NCBI GenBank assembly: GCA_017416065.1
Contig: JAFQDM010000018.1
Coordinates: forward strand, 24,830 to 88,829
From: Ruminococcus sp.
GTDB taxonomy: Bacteria; Bacillota; Clostridia; Oscillospirales; Acutalibacteraceae
Direction: 5' to 3'
Length of the DNA: 64,000 nucleotides
The position numbers and the translations under genes were made by a program. The notes beneath the pieces were generated by a model. It saw only the letters and a list, made by a program, of their open reading frames with translations, was not told the DNA's origin and did no database searches. Positions within the stretch are counted from its first letter, which is position 1; every line of letters starts with the position of its first letter. This document shows, piece by piece, positions 1-8,993 of this stretch.

Positions 1-365
1 TCAAGGTAGGTAACCTCAAAGCCTTCCTTTGCAAGTCCCTCGCAAACGTGGAGCACTGCGTGATGCTCAAACCTGGTGGTGATGATGTGGTTTTTGCCCT
101 TGAGCTTCAGCATTTTGCAAACACCCTTGATTGCCCAGTTGTCTGCCTCTGAGCCGCCTGAGGTGAAGTAGATCTCGTTGGCGTTTTTGGCGCCGATAAG
201 CTCTGCAATCTCAGCTCTTGCAGCCTCAACTGCATCCTTAGCCTTTGCACCTATGCGGTAAAGGCTGGAAGGATTGCCGAACACCTCCGTAAGATACGGA
301 GTCATAGCCTCCAGAACCTTGGGTGACAATGCTGTTGTGGCGGCATTGTCTGCGTAAATCTGCAT
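1..365 (-). CDS. Cysteine desulfurase (NifS/IscS-type), N-terminal part
   Basis: About 121 codons of a class-V aminotransferase-fold protein; the C-terminal part lies beyond the left edge. The ATG at 365 follows an AAGGAG ribosome binding site. Visible family marks are the N-terminal YADNAATT segment, the SGGSEADN motif and the conserved histidine in FEHHAVL, which packs on the PLP ring. Members take sulfur from cysteine to feed Fe-S cluster or thio-tRNA synthesis. The PLP lysine and active-site cysteine loop are outside the window, so the subtype (IscS-like or dedicated) cannot be decided. Confidence 0.9.
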   Translation of the reverse strand, partial: MQIYADNAATTALSPKVLEAMTPYLTEVFGNPSSLYRIGAKAKDAVEAARAEIAELIGAKNANEIYFTSGGSEADNWAIKGVCKMLKLKGKNHIITTRFEHHAVLHVCEGLAKEGFEVTYL

Positions 366-404
366 ATATGATTCTCCTTATTATTAAAGTGGATTTATAT
401 TGAA

Positions 405-425
405 GATCTCCGTTTTATGGAGATC
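405..425. other. Intergenic hairpin between rnhA and the desulfurase gene
   Basis: A perfect 7-bp inverted repeat (GATCTCC / GGAGATC) with a 7-base loop lies between two minus-strand genes. No run of T follows on the minus strand, so it is a poor intrinsic terminator; it may be a processing or attenuation structure. Confidence 0.4.
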
Positions 426-438
426 CGTTGACCTTTTG

Positions 439-885
439 CTACATAAACCGCTGTGATTGTGCAACCGCCAATTTGTCGCACCGTTCATTCTCAGGATGAC
501 CTGCGTGACCCCGCACCCAGACGATGCTTACCTTGTGGGTGTCGTAAAGCTTCAGAAGCTTTTCCCACAGATCGGGGTTGAGGGCAGGATCCTTTTTGTT
601 GCGCATCCAGCCGTTTTTCTGCCAATTCTTTGCCCAGCCCCGCTCCAGAGCGTTGCACACGTACTGAGAGTCGGAGTAGAGGGTTACCTCACAGGGCTCC
701 TTTAAAAGCTCAAGGGCGCTGATGACAGCCATGAGCTCCATACGGTTGTTTGTGGTGTTTGCTTCTCCGCCGGATATCTCTTTCTCCGTGCCTTTGTATC
801 TGAGGATTGCTCCCCAGCCGCCGGGCCCGGGATTACCTGAGCAGGCGCCGTCGGTAAAGATCTCAACTTGCTTCAAAGCGTTCAC
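439..885 (-). CDS. rnhA: Ribonuclease HI
   Basis: A 148-residue protein of the usual length for the compact bacterial RNase HI, which cuts the RNA strand of RNA-DNA hybrids (R-loops, primers). The four metal-binding acidic residues are visible: D12 (FTDGACSGN), E50 (RMEL), D72 (YSDSQ) and D137 (NERCD). The catalytic histidine H127 (RGHAG) and the Trp-rich basic protrusion around residues 84-95 are also present. A likely promoter lies upstream at 963-990. Confidence 0.97.
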   Translation of the reverse strand: MNALKQVEIFTDGACSGNPGPGGWGAILRYKGTEKEISGGEANTTNNRMELMAVISALELLKEPCEVTLYSDSQYVCNALERGWAKNWQKNGWMRNKKDPALNPDLWEKLLKLYDTHKVSIVWVRGHAGHPENERCDKLAVAQSQRFM

Positions 886-962
886 CTTCTTTCTGTAAAT
901 AAAAGGCGATTTATCACAGCTTAGTTAGCCTGTGCTAACAAGTATGATAAATACCACTCTTT

Positions 963-990
963 ATTATACCACCAAAATCTGCGTTTGCAA
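963..990 (-). promoter_or_regulatory. Sigma-A-type promoter for rnhA
   Basis: Read on the minus strand: TTGCAA, a 16-base spacer and a consensus TATAAT. A short hairpin (GTTAGC/GCTAAC) lies in the following leader. Between here and the rnj promoter at 1127 nothing else is evident. Confidence 0.55.
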
Positions 991-1126
991 CCTTTATTTT
1001 TCCTCAGCCTGGGTGTAATTTATGATGTTTTAAGGGTGGATTCTTAAAGTTTTACTTTTGTGCAAGGAGATTTGTATATACCGCAGACTAATTTGGGAGA
1101 ATAATCCTTAAAGATGTTCATTTGCC

Positions 1127-1155
1127 TTGACATGGATTTACATAAAAGTTATAAT
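1127..1155 (+). promoter_or_regulatory. Perfect consensus sigma-A promoter for rnj
   Basis: TTGACA at 1127-1132, exactly 17 bases, then TATAAT at 1150-1155: a 12/12 match to the vegetative consensus. Transcription would start near 1162, giving a leader of about 160 bases before the RNase J start codon. Confidence 0.85.
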
Positions 1156-1185
1156 AAATTATGTATATTATATTAGGATAATATG

Positions 1186-1285
1186 CCTTGATTGAGAAAA
1201 CTCAAGGTCAATTGCACATAAATTACTACATAGTCCACGGCTTGCAGATGACAAGTATCGGTATCGGAAACCGATATATCTGCAA
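1186..1285 (+). promoter_or_regulatory. Structured 5' leader of rnj
   Basis: Two inverted repeats lie in the leader. The first pairs CCTTGA (1186-1191) with TCAAGG (1202-1207); a competing TTGAG/CTCAA hairpin overlaps it. The second is a long two-part stem: TTGCAGAT (1242-1249) pairs with ATCTGCAA (1278-1285), enclosing TATCGGT (1256-1262) paired with ACCGATA (1270-1276) around a 7-base loop. There is no U tract, so these are not terminators. They could control message stability or translation. Confidence 0.6.
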
Positions 1286-1325
1286 CTGACCGGGATTGAA
1301 AGCAAAAGAAATACGGAGGTAAATT

Positions 1326-3206
1326 GTGAGTAAAGAAAAAAACGCTTTAACTCAAAACAAAAAGCAGAGTACATCTGCAACAACACAAAAGAAAAGTAAT
1401 TACAAAAAACCTGCTCAGAATAAAAATGCAAAAAAGACCGCACCTGCAACGGAGAAAAAGCCGAACGGCACAAAGGGCGGCTACAAAAAGCAGTATAAGG
1501 CATCAGGCAGATACTCTGCAAAGAAGAAGGCACCTGCTCTGCCTCAGTTTCCTCCCGTGCGCGTGGCGTTTCTGGGCGGACTTAACGAGATAGGCAAGAA
1601 TATGACACTCTTTGAGTGTATGGGAGATATGGTGCTGCTTGACTGCGGTATGGCATTTCCTGACGGAGAGATGCTGGGTGTTGACCTGGTTATCCCTGAT
1701 TTTACCTATGTGGAAGAGAACAAGGATAAAATAAAGGGCATTGTTATTACCCATGCCCACGAGGACCACATAGGCGGTCTGCCTTATCTGCTCTCAAAGG
1801 TTAATGCTCCCATATATTCCTCTGACCTTACCTGCGGACTCATTGAGAATAAGCTCAAGGAGCACAGCCTGCCAAAGCCCACAGAGTTTGTAACTGTAAA
1901 GCCCGGTCAGAAGATAAAGCTTGGCTGTATGGAGATAGAGTTCATACACGTTAACCACTCCATTCCTGCGGCTATGGCTGTGGCTCTGCATACTCCTGCA
2001 GGCACCATTATCCACACAGGTGACTTCAAGGTTGACTACACTCCCACCTGGGGAGAGAGCATAGACCTCTCTGCCTTTGCAAGGCTGGGGGACAAGGGCG
2101 TGCTGTGCCTGATGGCAGACAGCACCAACGCTTCCCGCCCGGGAAGTACTCCCACAGAGCAGACTGTGTCCGAAAGCTTTGACAGCCTCTTTAAAAAGGC
2201 TATGAACAAACGAATTATAATTGCAACCTTTGCTTCTAACGTAGGCAGGGTGCAGTCCATTATTAATTGCGCCAAGAAGTACGGCAGAAAGGTTGCCTTC
2301 TCAGGCAGGAGCATGGTCAACTATATGTCTGTTGCCTCTGAGCTTGGGTATCTGGAGATTCCCGAGGGCATCCTCATTGATATTGATATGCTCTCAAGAT
2401 TCAGCCCAGAGCAGGTGGTGCTCATAACTACGGGCAGTCAGGGTGAGCCTATGTCTGCTCTTTCCAGAATGGCGTACTCAGACCACCGCAAGGTTTCTGT
2501 GGGTGAGGGGGATTGCATCATTATCTCTGCAAATCCCATCCCCGGCAACGAGCGCACCGTGGGCAACGTTGTGGATGAGCTCCTCAAGCGAGGCTGTGAG
2601 GTTATCTACGAATCTATGTACGAGGTTCATGTTTCCGGTCACGCCTGCCAGGAGGAGCTGAAGATAATCCATTGCCTCACAAAGCCCAAGTATTTTATTC
2701 CCGTGCACGGTGAGCAGAAGCACTTGAGAAAAAGCCGTGACCTGGCAGTTTCCATGGGTATGCCCAAGGAAAACGTATACATCGGTGACGTAGGAAGCTG
2801 TGTTGAGCTTCACAGAGATTATATGAAAGAGGCAGAGCCCGTGCAGGCAGGCAAGGTGTTTGTAGACGGTCTGGGTGTGGGCGATGTGGGAAGCATCGTT
2901 CTTCGGGACAGACGTCACCTTGCTCAGGACGGACTTATCATTATTGTTGCATCTCTTGACGTGTACGACGGACACGTTATAAGCGGTCCCGACATTGTTT
3001 CCCGCGGATTTGTTTACGTTAAAGAGAGCGAATCTCTTATGGATGAGATCAAGCAGATCGCTCTGGATGTGCTGGAGGATTGTGCTGACAGAAACATCCA
3101 CGAGTGGGGTACCATAAAGAACAGGATCAAGGAAGGAGTCTCAAAGCATATCAGCAGCAAGACCCGTCGTTATCCTATGATCCTGCCTATATTGATGGAG
3201 GTCTGA
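1326..3206 (+). CDS. rnj: Ribonuclease J
   Basis: A 626-residue metallo-beta-lactamase/beta-CASP ribonuclease with 5'-3' exonuclease and endonuclease roles in mRNA decay and rRNA maturation. The GTG start at 1326 follows a strong GGAGGT site. The metal motif HAHEDH is at about residues 143-148, and HTGDFK and the C-terminal HVSGHA motif are present. Residues 1-75 are a Lys/Ala/Thr/Gln-rich, low-complexity, strongly basic extension that the family core lacks; the core starts at FPPVRVAFLGG. Only one RNase J gene is seen in this window. Confidence 0.96.
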   Translation: MSKEKNALTQNKKQSTSATTQKKSNYKKPAQNKNAKKTAPATEKKPNGTKGGYKKQYKASGRYSAKKKAPALPQFPPVRVAFLGGLNEIGKNMTLFECMGDMVLLDCGMAFPDGEMLGVDLVIPDFTYVEENKDKIKGIVITHAHEDHIGGLPYLLSKVNAPIYSSDLTCGLIENKLKEHSLPKPTEFVTVKPGQKIKLGCMEIEFIHVNHSIPAAMAVALHTPAGTIIHTGDFKVDYTPTWGESIDLSAFARLGDKGVLCLMADSTNASRPGSTPTEQTVSESFDSLFKKAMNKRIIIATFASNVGRVQSIINCAKKYGRKVAFSGRSMVNYMSVASELGYLEIPEGILIDIDMLSRFSPEQVVLITTGSQGEPMSALSRMAYSDHRKVSVGEGDCIIISANPIPGNERTVGNVVDELLKRGCEVIYESMYEVHVSGHACQEELKIIHCLTKPKYFIPVHGEQKHLRKSRDLAVSMGMPKENVYIGDVGSCVELHRDYMKEAEPVQAGKVFVDGLGVGDVGSIVLRDRRHLAQDGLIIIVASLDVYDGHVISGPDIVSRGFVYVKESESLMDEIKQIALDVLEDCADRNIHEWGTIKNRIKEGVSKHISSKTRRYPMILPILMEV

Positions 3207-3218
3207 TGAAGACCTTGC

Positions 3219-3240
3219 GGCAGGAGGCTTAAGCCCTGCC
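3219..3240 (+). other. Hairpin in front of the gdpP ribosome binding site
   Basis: GGCAG-GA-GGC-TTAA-GCC-CTGCC forms an almost perfect stem with a 4-base loop, ending two bases before the GGAGG of gdpP. It also hides an AGGAGG sequence at 3222-3227. It may modulate translation of gdpP or mark a processing site between rnj and gdpP. Confidence 0.5.
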
Positions 3241-3254
3241 TTGGAGGAATGAGT

Positions 3255-5195
3255 ATGAAGAAAAAAGCGTGGCATATTATCCCCTTTGTCATCTTGTTTT
3301 CGGCAGTTACGGCAATCTTTGCGCTTATATCACTCAGCTTCAGCACCACTCTGTTTTTTATTGAGCTGTTCATAGCTCTGGCAGGGGTAGCGGGCTCGCT
3401 TGTGGTGTATCTGTACTTTACAAAGTACGTGAGGGACACGGTGAAGAGTGCTGTTGCAGGCACCCGCGGTGTTAACAAGACTTACCTTGAGCGCTTTGGT
3501 TTTCCCGTTGCGGTCGTAGGAGAGGACAACGAGGTGTTGTGGTACAATTCTGCATTCGGTGCAGCTCTGTGCAAAGAGGCAGACCTGCAGGGAATGGCAG
3601 TGACATCCCTTATATCCCGCCACAGCGTGGAGCAGCTCTGCGGCAGCAAGGGCGGCAACGTTGAGATCGGTGAGCGCAAGTTCACTGTATATGCAAATCC
3701 TCTCGACAAAGGCTACGTGCTCTACTTCTTTGACGACACACACCTGAAGAACATAGAGCACGAGTACTACGAGTCAAGGCAGTCCGTTGCTATGGTAGTG
3801 CTTGACAACGACGATGCCTTTGACGATGATGACGAGGATGAAATAAACCGAATAACCTCCCAGGTGGAGTCTGCGCTTAACAAGTGGGCGGCAGAGAACA
3901 ACGGCCTTTACCGCAGACTTGGCAGAACCAGATATATGATGCTCTTTGAAGAAAGAGACTTAAGACGCATTACAGAGAATAAGTTTGATATTCTCGCAAG
4001 AATAAGAGAGATAAGATCCGGCGACACAGGTGCCACCATCTCCATCGGTGTGGGCAGAGGTGAGCAGACCCTGCGCAAAAGCCAGACTGCCGCAAAGCGA
4101 GCCCTTGAGATGGCTCTGGGCAGAGGCGGTGACCAGGTTGCAGTGCTTACAAACGGAGAATACCAATTCTTCGGCGGAAAATCCACGGGCATAGAGCGCT
4201 ACAGCAAGGTGCGCGTGAGGGTTATTGCAAAGTCTATTATTGAAGCGGTGCAGGAGGCAGACAAGGTTATTATTATGGGACACAAGTTCTCTGACCTTGA
4301 CTGCATAGGCTCTGCCGTAGGACTCTACGGCGGAATCACCGCATCCCTGAAAAAGGATACATACATTGCCGTTGACTACGAGACCTCAATGGCAAAGGGG
4401 CTCATAGATGCCTACAAGACCCACTGCGGAATGGGAGTTTTTCTTTCTCCCAAGGAGGCGGCTTCCCTTGCAACGGACAAGACCCTGCTTATTGTAGTGG
4501 ATACACAGTCAGAGGCCAGGGTCGAGAGCAAGGAGCTCCTTGAAAAATGTCAGCAGATAATTGTGATCGACCACCACAGAATGAGCGTTGACCATTTAAA
4601 GAACACCCTTGTGTTCTACCATGAGCCCAACGCTTCCTCCGCCTCTGAAATGTGCGTGGAGCTGCTGGACAGCTTCCCCGACGTCAACCTTAAAAAGCCT
4701 GAGGCAGAGGCTTTGCTTTCGGGAATTATTCTGGACACGAAGAACTTTGTTATTAATTCAGGCGCCCGCACCTTTGAGGCGGCGGCTTACCTTAAAAAGC
4801 ACGGAGCAGATACCGTATCCGTCAGACAGCTTTTTGCAGATTCCATTGAGATCTACAAAAACAAGTACAGCCTTGTTTCCACAGCAAGGATCTACAAAAA
4901 GTGTGCAATTGTGATCGCTCAGGAGGAAATGAAGGACATCCGCCTTATTGCCTCCAAGGCGGCAGACGAGCTGCTGGGGCTTAAGGGAGTAAACGCCTCC
5001 TTCGTAATGTTCAGAACAGAGGACGGCACGGTGAATATTTCTGCCAGAAGCTACGGCAAGCGGAACGTGCAGGTGATAATGGAAAAGCTGGGCGGCGGAG
5101 GTCACCACTCCATGGCGGCGGCTCAGATAAAGGATATCTCCTTTGAAAACGCAATGAGAAAGCTTGTGGAAGCCATCGACAGCGAGGCACAATAA
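3255..5195 (+). CDS. gdpP: Cyclic-di-AMP phosphodiesterase GdpP (DHH/DHHA1)
   Basis: A membrane phosphodiesterase that hydrolyses c-di-AMP. Order: two N-terminal membrane helices (to about residue 60), a PAS-like region, a degenerate GGDEF domain (about 175-300), a DHH domain with DLDCIGS and IDHHR, and a DHHA1 domain ending in GGGGHHSMAA. ATGs exist at 3249 and 3255. The GGAGG at 3243-3247 is only one base from the first and seven from the second, so 3255 is preferred (646 aa). It lies in the common Bacillota order gdpP-rplI-dnaB. Confidence 0.95.
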   Translation: MKKKAWHIIPFVILFSAVTAIFALISLSFSTTLFFIELFIALAGVAGSLVVYLYFTKYVRDTVKSAVAGTRGVNKTYLERFGFPVAVVGEDNEVLWYNSAFGAALCKEADLQGMAVTSLISRHSVEQLCGSKGGNVEIGERKFTVYANPLDKGYVLYFFDDTHLKNIEHEYYESRQSVAMVVLDNDDAFDDDDEDEINRITSQVESALNKWAAENNGLYRRLGRTRYMMLFEERDLRRITENKFDILARIREIRSGDTGATISIGVGRGEQTLRKSQTAAKRALEMALGRGGDQVAVLTNGEYQFFGGKSTGIERYSKVRVRVIAKSIIEAVQEADKVIIMGHKFSDLDCIGSAVGLYGGITASLKKDTYIAVDYETSMAKGLIDAYKTHCGMGVFLSPKEAASLATDKTLLIVVDTQSEARVESKELLEKCQQIIVIDHHRMSVDHLKNTLVFYHEPNASSASEMCVELLDSFPDVNLKKPEAEALLSGIILDTKNFVINSGARTFEAAAYLKKHGADTVSVRQLFADSIEIYKNKYSLVSTARIYKKCAIVIAQEEMKDIRLIASKAADELLGLKGVNASFVMFRTEDGTVNISARSYGKRNVQVIMEKLGGGGHHSMAAAQIKDISFENAMRKLVEAIDSEAQ

Positions 5196-5234
5196 GCTTC
5201 ACAGATACAGATTCTACAGAAAAGAGGAATATAT

Positions 5235-5678
5235 ATGAAATTAGTATTATTACAGGACGTTAAGTCCTTAGGCAAAAAGGGTCAGCTTGTAAACGCTTCT
5301 GACGGCTATGCAAGAAACTTCCTTATCCCCAAGGGACTTGCAAAGGAAGCAAACGCACAGGCTATGAACGAGTACAAAAACGCAGAGAACTCCAAAAAGT
5401 ACAAGCACGACCAGGAGGTTGCCGCTGCAGAAAGCGCAAAGGCTGTGCTTGACGGCAAAACTCTGGAGATCAAGACCAAAGCAGGAAAAAGCGGTAAGCT
5501 CTTTGGTGCAGTTACTACCAAGGATGTATCCCTTAACATCAAATCTCAGATGGGACTTGATATTGACAAGCACAAGATCTCTATGAACGACATCAAGGAT
5601 CTGGGCACATATACGGCTAAGATCAAGCTCTTCACAGGTATTGCGGCAGAGCTTACGGTTGTGGTTTCCGAGGCTTGA
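5235..5678 (+). CDS. rplI: Ribosomal protein L9
   Basis: 147 residues, the normal L9 length. The N-terminal rRNA-binding lobe shows the signature from [12 protein letters not shown] through [10 protein letters not shown] long alpha-helical linker (about 45-75) leads to the C-terminal lobe. The gene sits 39 bases after gdpP and 35 before dnaB, as in many Bacillota, and is probably cotranscribed with them. Confidence 0.97.
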   Translation: MKLVLLQDVKSLGKKGQLVNASDGYARNFLIPKGLAKEANAQAMNEYKNAENSKKYKHDQEVAAAESAKAVLDGKTLEIKTKAGKSGKLFGAVTTKDVSLNIKSQMGLDIDKHKISMNDIKDLGTYTAKIKLFTGIAAELTVVVSEA

Positions 5679-5713
5679 TTTTTTAACTCACTTACAAAAT
5701 AGGAGAATTTGTT

Positions 5714-7084
5714 ATGGCTTTTGAAACTCCTAAAATTCAATACGACGGCCTGAGCCTTCCATACAGCTCAGAGGCAGAGCAGGCTGTGCTGGGTGCTATT
5801 ATTTTTGAGCCTGATTGCATCGGCAGAGTAGCAGAGATCCTGCCCTCATCGGATTTCTTTCACCTGGCGCTTCACAGACTGATCTACAGCACAATGCTTT
5901 CCATGTTCACTCACGGCAGAAGCATTGACTTTGTAACGGTTTACGAGGAATTGCGTCACGAGAAGGAGTTTGACCCTACAGAGGGCAAGACCTACCTTGT
6001 GTCCCTTGTTGACAACTGTCCCTCCACCTCAAACGTGGAGATATACGCAAAGCTTGTCAGGGATAAATACGACATCCGTCAGCTTATCTACGCAGGAAGA
6101 CAGATCATAGACACGGCTACTGCAGGCGAGCACGAGTCAGATATGCTTGTGGACAATGCAGAGCAGCTTATTTTTGATATACGCAGGGGCAAGAATATTC
6201 AGGGACTTCAGCGTCTTGACGAGATCATCCTCCAGACCTTTGACAGGCTGGATGCACTCAACAAGGACGATCCTGCAATGAAGCCTATCTCCACCGGTAT
6301 CCGCGACCTTGACAAGGTTATTACGGGTCTTAACCGTTCAGATCTTATCCTGCTTGCGGCCCGACCCGGTATGGGTAAGACCAGCTTTGCGCTGAATATT
6401 GCAAAGAGCGTTGCAGGTCAGCAGAGGGCCACCGTTGCATTCTTCTCTCTGGAAATGTCCAAGGAGCAGCTTGCTTCCCGTCTGCTTTCTACAGAAGCTC
6501 TTGTTGAGGGTACAAAGCTGCGCACCGGCAAGCTTGATGACAACGAGTGGCAGAGGATCATTGCAGGCGGAGATATCCTCTCAAAAATGGATATGTACCT
6601 TGACGACACACCGGGCATCACCGTGCCTGCCATGAAGGCAAAGCTCAGGCGGCTTCGCAAGCTGGACCTGGTGGTCATCGACTACCTGCAGCTTATGTCC
6701 TCGGGCAGACGCTCCGACGGCAACCGTGTGCAGGAGATCTCAGAGATCACAAGAAATCTCAAGATCATGGCTAAGGAGCTGAACGTTCCCGTAATCTGCC
6801 TTTCTCAGCTTTCCCGAGCCAGCGAACAGCGTACAGATCACCGTCCTCAGCTTTCAGACCTGAGAGATTCGGGTTCTATCGAGCAGGATGCTGATATAGT
6901 TCTTTTCCTTTACCGCGAGGGCTACTACTCAAAGGAGGGCACACCCGAGGCATCTCCCACCGCAGACCAGAACTCTGCAGAGTGCCTTGTAGCCAAGAAC
7001 CGTCACGGCGAGGCTCGCTCAGTCAAGCTCCATTGGCAGGGTCAGTTTATGCGCTTTACTGCTGTGGAGGAAGGTCGTGAATAA
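5714..7084 (+). CDS. dnaB: Replicative DNA helicase DnaB
   Basis: 456 residues. The N-terminal dimerisation domain starts at LPYSSEAEQAVLGA, followed by the linker and a RecA-fold ATPase with Walker A ARPGMGKTS (about 215), Walker B LVVIDYLQLM and the C-terminal RHGEAR region containing the arginine finger. It is the hexameric fork helicase (DnaC in Bacillus nomenclature). Its last eight bases overlap the start of tilS (GTGAATAA), implying translational coupling. No intein or frameshift is visible. Confidence 0.97.
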   Translation: MAFETPKIQYDGLSLPYSSEAEQAVLGAIIFEPDCIGRVAEILPSSDFFHLALHRLIYSTMLSMFTHGRSIDFVTVYEELRHEKEFDPTEGKTYLVSLVDNCPSTSNVEIYAKLVRDKYDIRQLIYAGRQIIDTATAGEHESDMLVDNAEQLIFDIRRGKNIQGLQRLDEIILQTFDRLDALNKDDPAMKPISTGIRDLDKVITGLNRSDLILLAARPGMGKTSFALNIAKSVAGQQRATVAFFSLEMSKEQLASRLLSTEALVEGTKLRTGKLDDNEWQRIIAGGDILSKMDMYLDDTPGITVPAMKAKLRRLRKLDLVVIDYLQLMSSGRRSDGNRVQEISEITRNLKIMAKELNVPVICLSQLSRASEQRTDHRPQLSDLRDSGSIEQDADIVLFLYREGYYSKEGTPEASPTADQNSAECLVAKNRHGEARSVKLHWQGQFMRFTAVEEGRE

Positions 7085-8423
7085 CACAGTCCTGCAGACC
7101 CTGACACGCAAATGCGGAGTAAAGGACGGGGACGTGATTATTGTTGCTCTCTCAGGTGGTGCAGATTCCGTCACTCTGCTGCATACTCTTCTGAGCTTAA
7201 AGGGTCAGTTGCCGCATCTGCATATTATGGCGGCTCACGTAAACCACAAGCTCAGGGGAGAAGAGTCAGAAAGGGATATGGAGTTTGTAGCTGCCCTTTG
7301 CAAAGAGAGAAATATTGAGCTTTTCATCCTTGAGGAGGATGTGGCTTTGCTTGCAAAAGAGCGCAAGCAGAGCATTGAGCTTTGTGCAAGAGAGGTAAGG
7401 TACGGATTCTTTGAGGAATTATCTCAGAAATTCGGTGCTTATATTGCCACGGCGCATACCCTCTCTGATTCACAGGAGACCATGCTCTATAATATGGCGC
7501 GTGGGGCTTCTCTTCACGGACTATGCTCCATTCCGTATAAAAGGGGACGTATAATCCGTCCGCTACTGGATGTTTCCAGAGAGCAGGTTGAGCAGTATTG
7601 TGCAAATGAAAACCTTGCCTTTGTGCAGGACAGCACAAATTTCTGCGAGGATGTGTGCAAGAGAAACAAGATAAGAATGTCCGTTCTGCCTCCCCTTCGG
7701 TCTCTCAATGAGGGATTCCACGGTAATTTCCGCAGATTGAGGGAGGACCTTCTGAACGTGGATGATTTTATGCTGCAGACAGCCGCAAAGGCCGCAAAGG
7801 AGTGCAGGTGCAGCTTTGGCTACAGCGCAGAGAAGCTTCTTCTTTTGCACCGTGCAGTGCTGGACTATGCGCTGATGCATATTATAACGGATTCAGGCGC
7901 CATAGCAGAAAACAGACACATTGCCCTTTGCAGAGATATCCTTGCAAGCGGCGGTGCGGTTATGCTGCCAAAGGGGGCGCAGGCAATCTGCAGTCAGGGA
8001 GTGTTCAGAATCTCTCTGCCTGCAAAGGAGTGTGCTGAATTTGAGCTTACACTTGCACATGGACTCAGCTTTTGCTTTGGGGACAGAGTGTACAAAACTC
8101 AACTTCTCACCAAAGAGGAAATAATTAACAGAAAGTTAGCAAGTTTATGTATTGCTTGTGATAAAATAGATGGTGCGGTTATCCGCACAAGGCAGGAGGG
8201 AGATACCTTTACACTCCAAAAAAGAGGTATCACCAAACCCCTGCGAAAACTTCAGAACGAACTAAAGATCCCTGCTGAACTGAGAAATACTGCCCTTGTG
8301 GCAGCTTTGGGCAGTACGGTGCTTTGGGCAGAGCATATAGGGGTATCTGCTCAGGGTGCGGTGTCGGCAGATACCGCACAGGGTATATTTATAGAAATTA
8401 AGGATGTGGAGAATTATGCATAA
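7077..8423 (+). CDS. tilS: tRNA(Ile)-lysidine synthase
   Basis: 448 residues. It modifies C34 of tRNA-Ile(CAU) to lysidine so that AUA is read as Ile. The PP-loop SGGADS is near residues 26-31 and HVNHKLRGEESERD follows. The C-terminal TilS domain (RTRQEGDTFTLQKRG) is intact. The GTG start at 7077 has a GGAGG six bases upstream inside dnaB. The order tilS-hpt-ftsH is a widely conserved Bacillota arrangement. Confidence 0.95.
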   Translation: MNNTVLQTLTRKCGVKDGDVIIVALSGGADSVTLLHTLLSLKGQLPHLHIMAAHVNHKLRGEESERDMEFVAALCKERNIELFILEEDVALLAKERKQSIELCAREVRYGFFEELSQKFGAYIATAHTLSDSQETMLYNMARGASLHGLCSIPYKRGRIIRPLLDVSREQVEQYCANENLAFVQDSTNFCEDVCKRNKIRMSVLPPLRSLNEGFHGNFRRLREDLLNVDDFMLQTAAKAAKECRCSFGYSAEKLLLLHRAVLDYALMHIITDSGAIAENRHIALCRDILASGGAVMLPKGAQAICSQGVFRISLPAKECAEFELTLAHGLSFCFGDRVYKTQLLTKEEIINRKLASLCIACDKIDGAVIRTRQEGDTFTLQKRGITKPLRKLQNELKIPAELRNTALVAALGSTVLWAEHIGVSAQGAVSADTAQGIFIEIKDVENYA

Positions 8424-8952
8424 GGATTGTGAGCGCATACTGTTTACTCAGGAAGAGATACACCAAATGGTCTGCTCCCTTGCAAAGAGGATCAACGAGG
8501 ATTATAAGGGTAAAAACCTGATCCTGATCGGACTTTTAAAGGGCAGTATTATGTTTATGTCAGACCTTATGAAGGAGATAGAGCTTGACTGCAAGATAGA
8601 CTTCATCTGTGCTTCCAGCTACGGCTCAGGCTCCACCTCCTCAGGCAGAGTTAATATTGTAAAGGACGTTTCCCAGCCCCTTGACGGTCTGGACGTGCTT
8701 ATTGTTGAGGATATTATTGACAGCGGTAACACCCTGAACTTCATCACAAAATACTTTAAGGCAAAGAATGCGGAAAGCGTAAAGATATGTACCCTCCTCA
8801 GCAAGCCTGACAGAAGGGTAGTAGATATTCCCGTAGACTACATAGGGGTAGAGGTTCCCGACGAATTCGTTGTGGGCTACGGTCTTGATTTTGATGAAAA
8901 TTACAGAAATCTTCCGTATATTGGCATACTGAAGCCCTCTGTTTATTCATAA
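8416..8952 (+). CDS. hpt: Hypoxanthine phosphoribosyltransferase
   Basis: Purine salvage enzyme making IMP or GMP from PRPP and hypoxanthine or guanine. The PRPP loop VLIVEDIIDSGNT and the KPDRR and GVEVPDEFVVGYGLDF segments are diagnostic. An upstream ATG at 8404 lacks a usable ribosome binding site. The ATG at 8416, preceded by GGAG, gives 178 residues, the usual length. This start overlaps the end of tilS by eight bases (ATGCATAA). Confidence 0.95.
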   Translation: MHKDCERILFTQEEIHQMVCSLAKRINEDYKGKNLILIGLLKGSIMFMSDLMKEIELDCKIDFICASSYGSGSTSSGRVNIVKDVSQPLDGLDVLIVEDIIDSGNTLNFITKYFKAKNAESVKICTLLSKPDRRVVDIPVDYIGVEVPDEFVVGYGLDFDENYRNLPYIGILKPSVYS

Positions 8953-8993
8953 TGACAGCTTTTCTTAACATACTACACTAAGGAGTGAATGAT

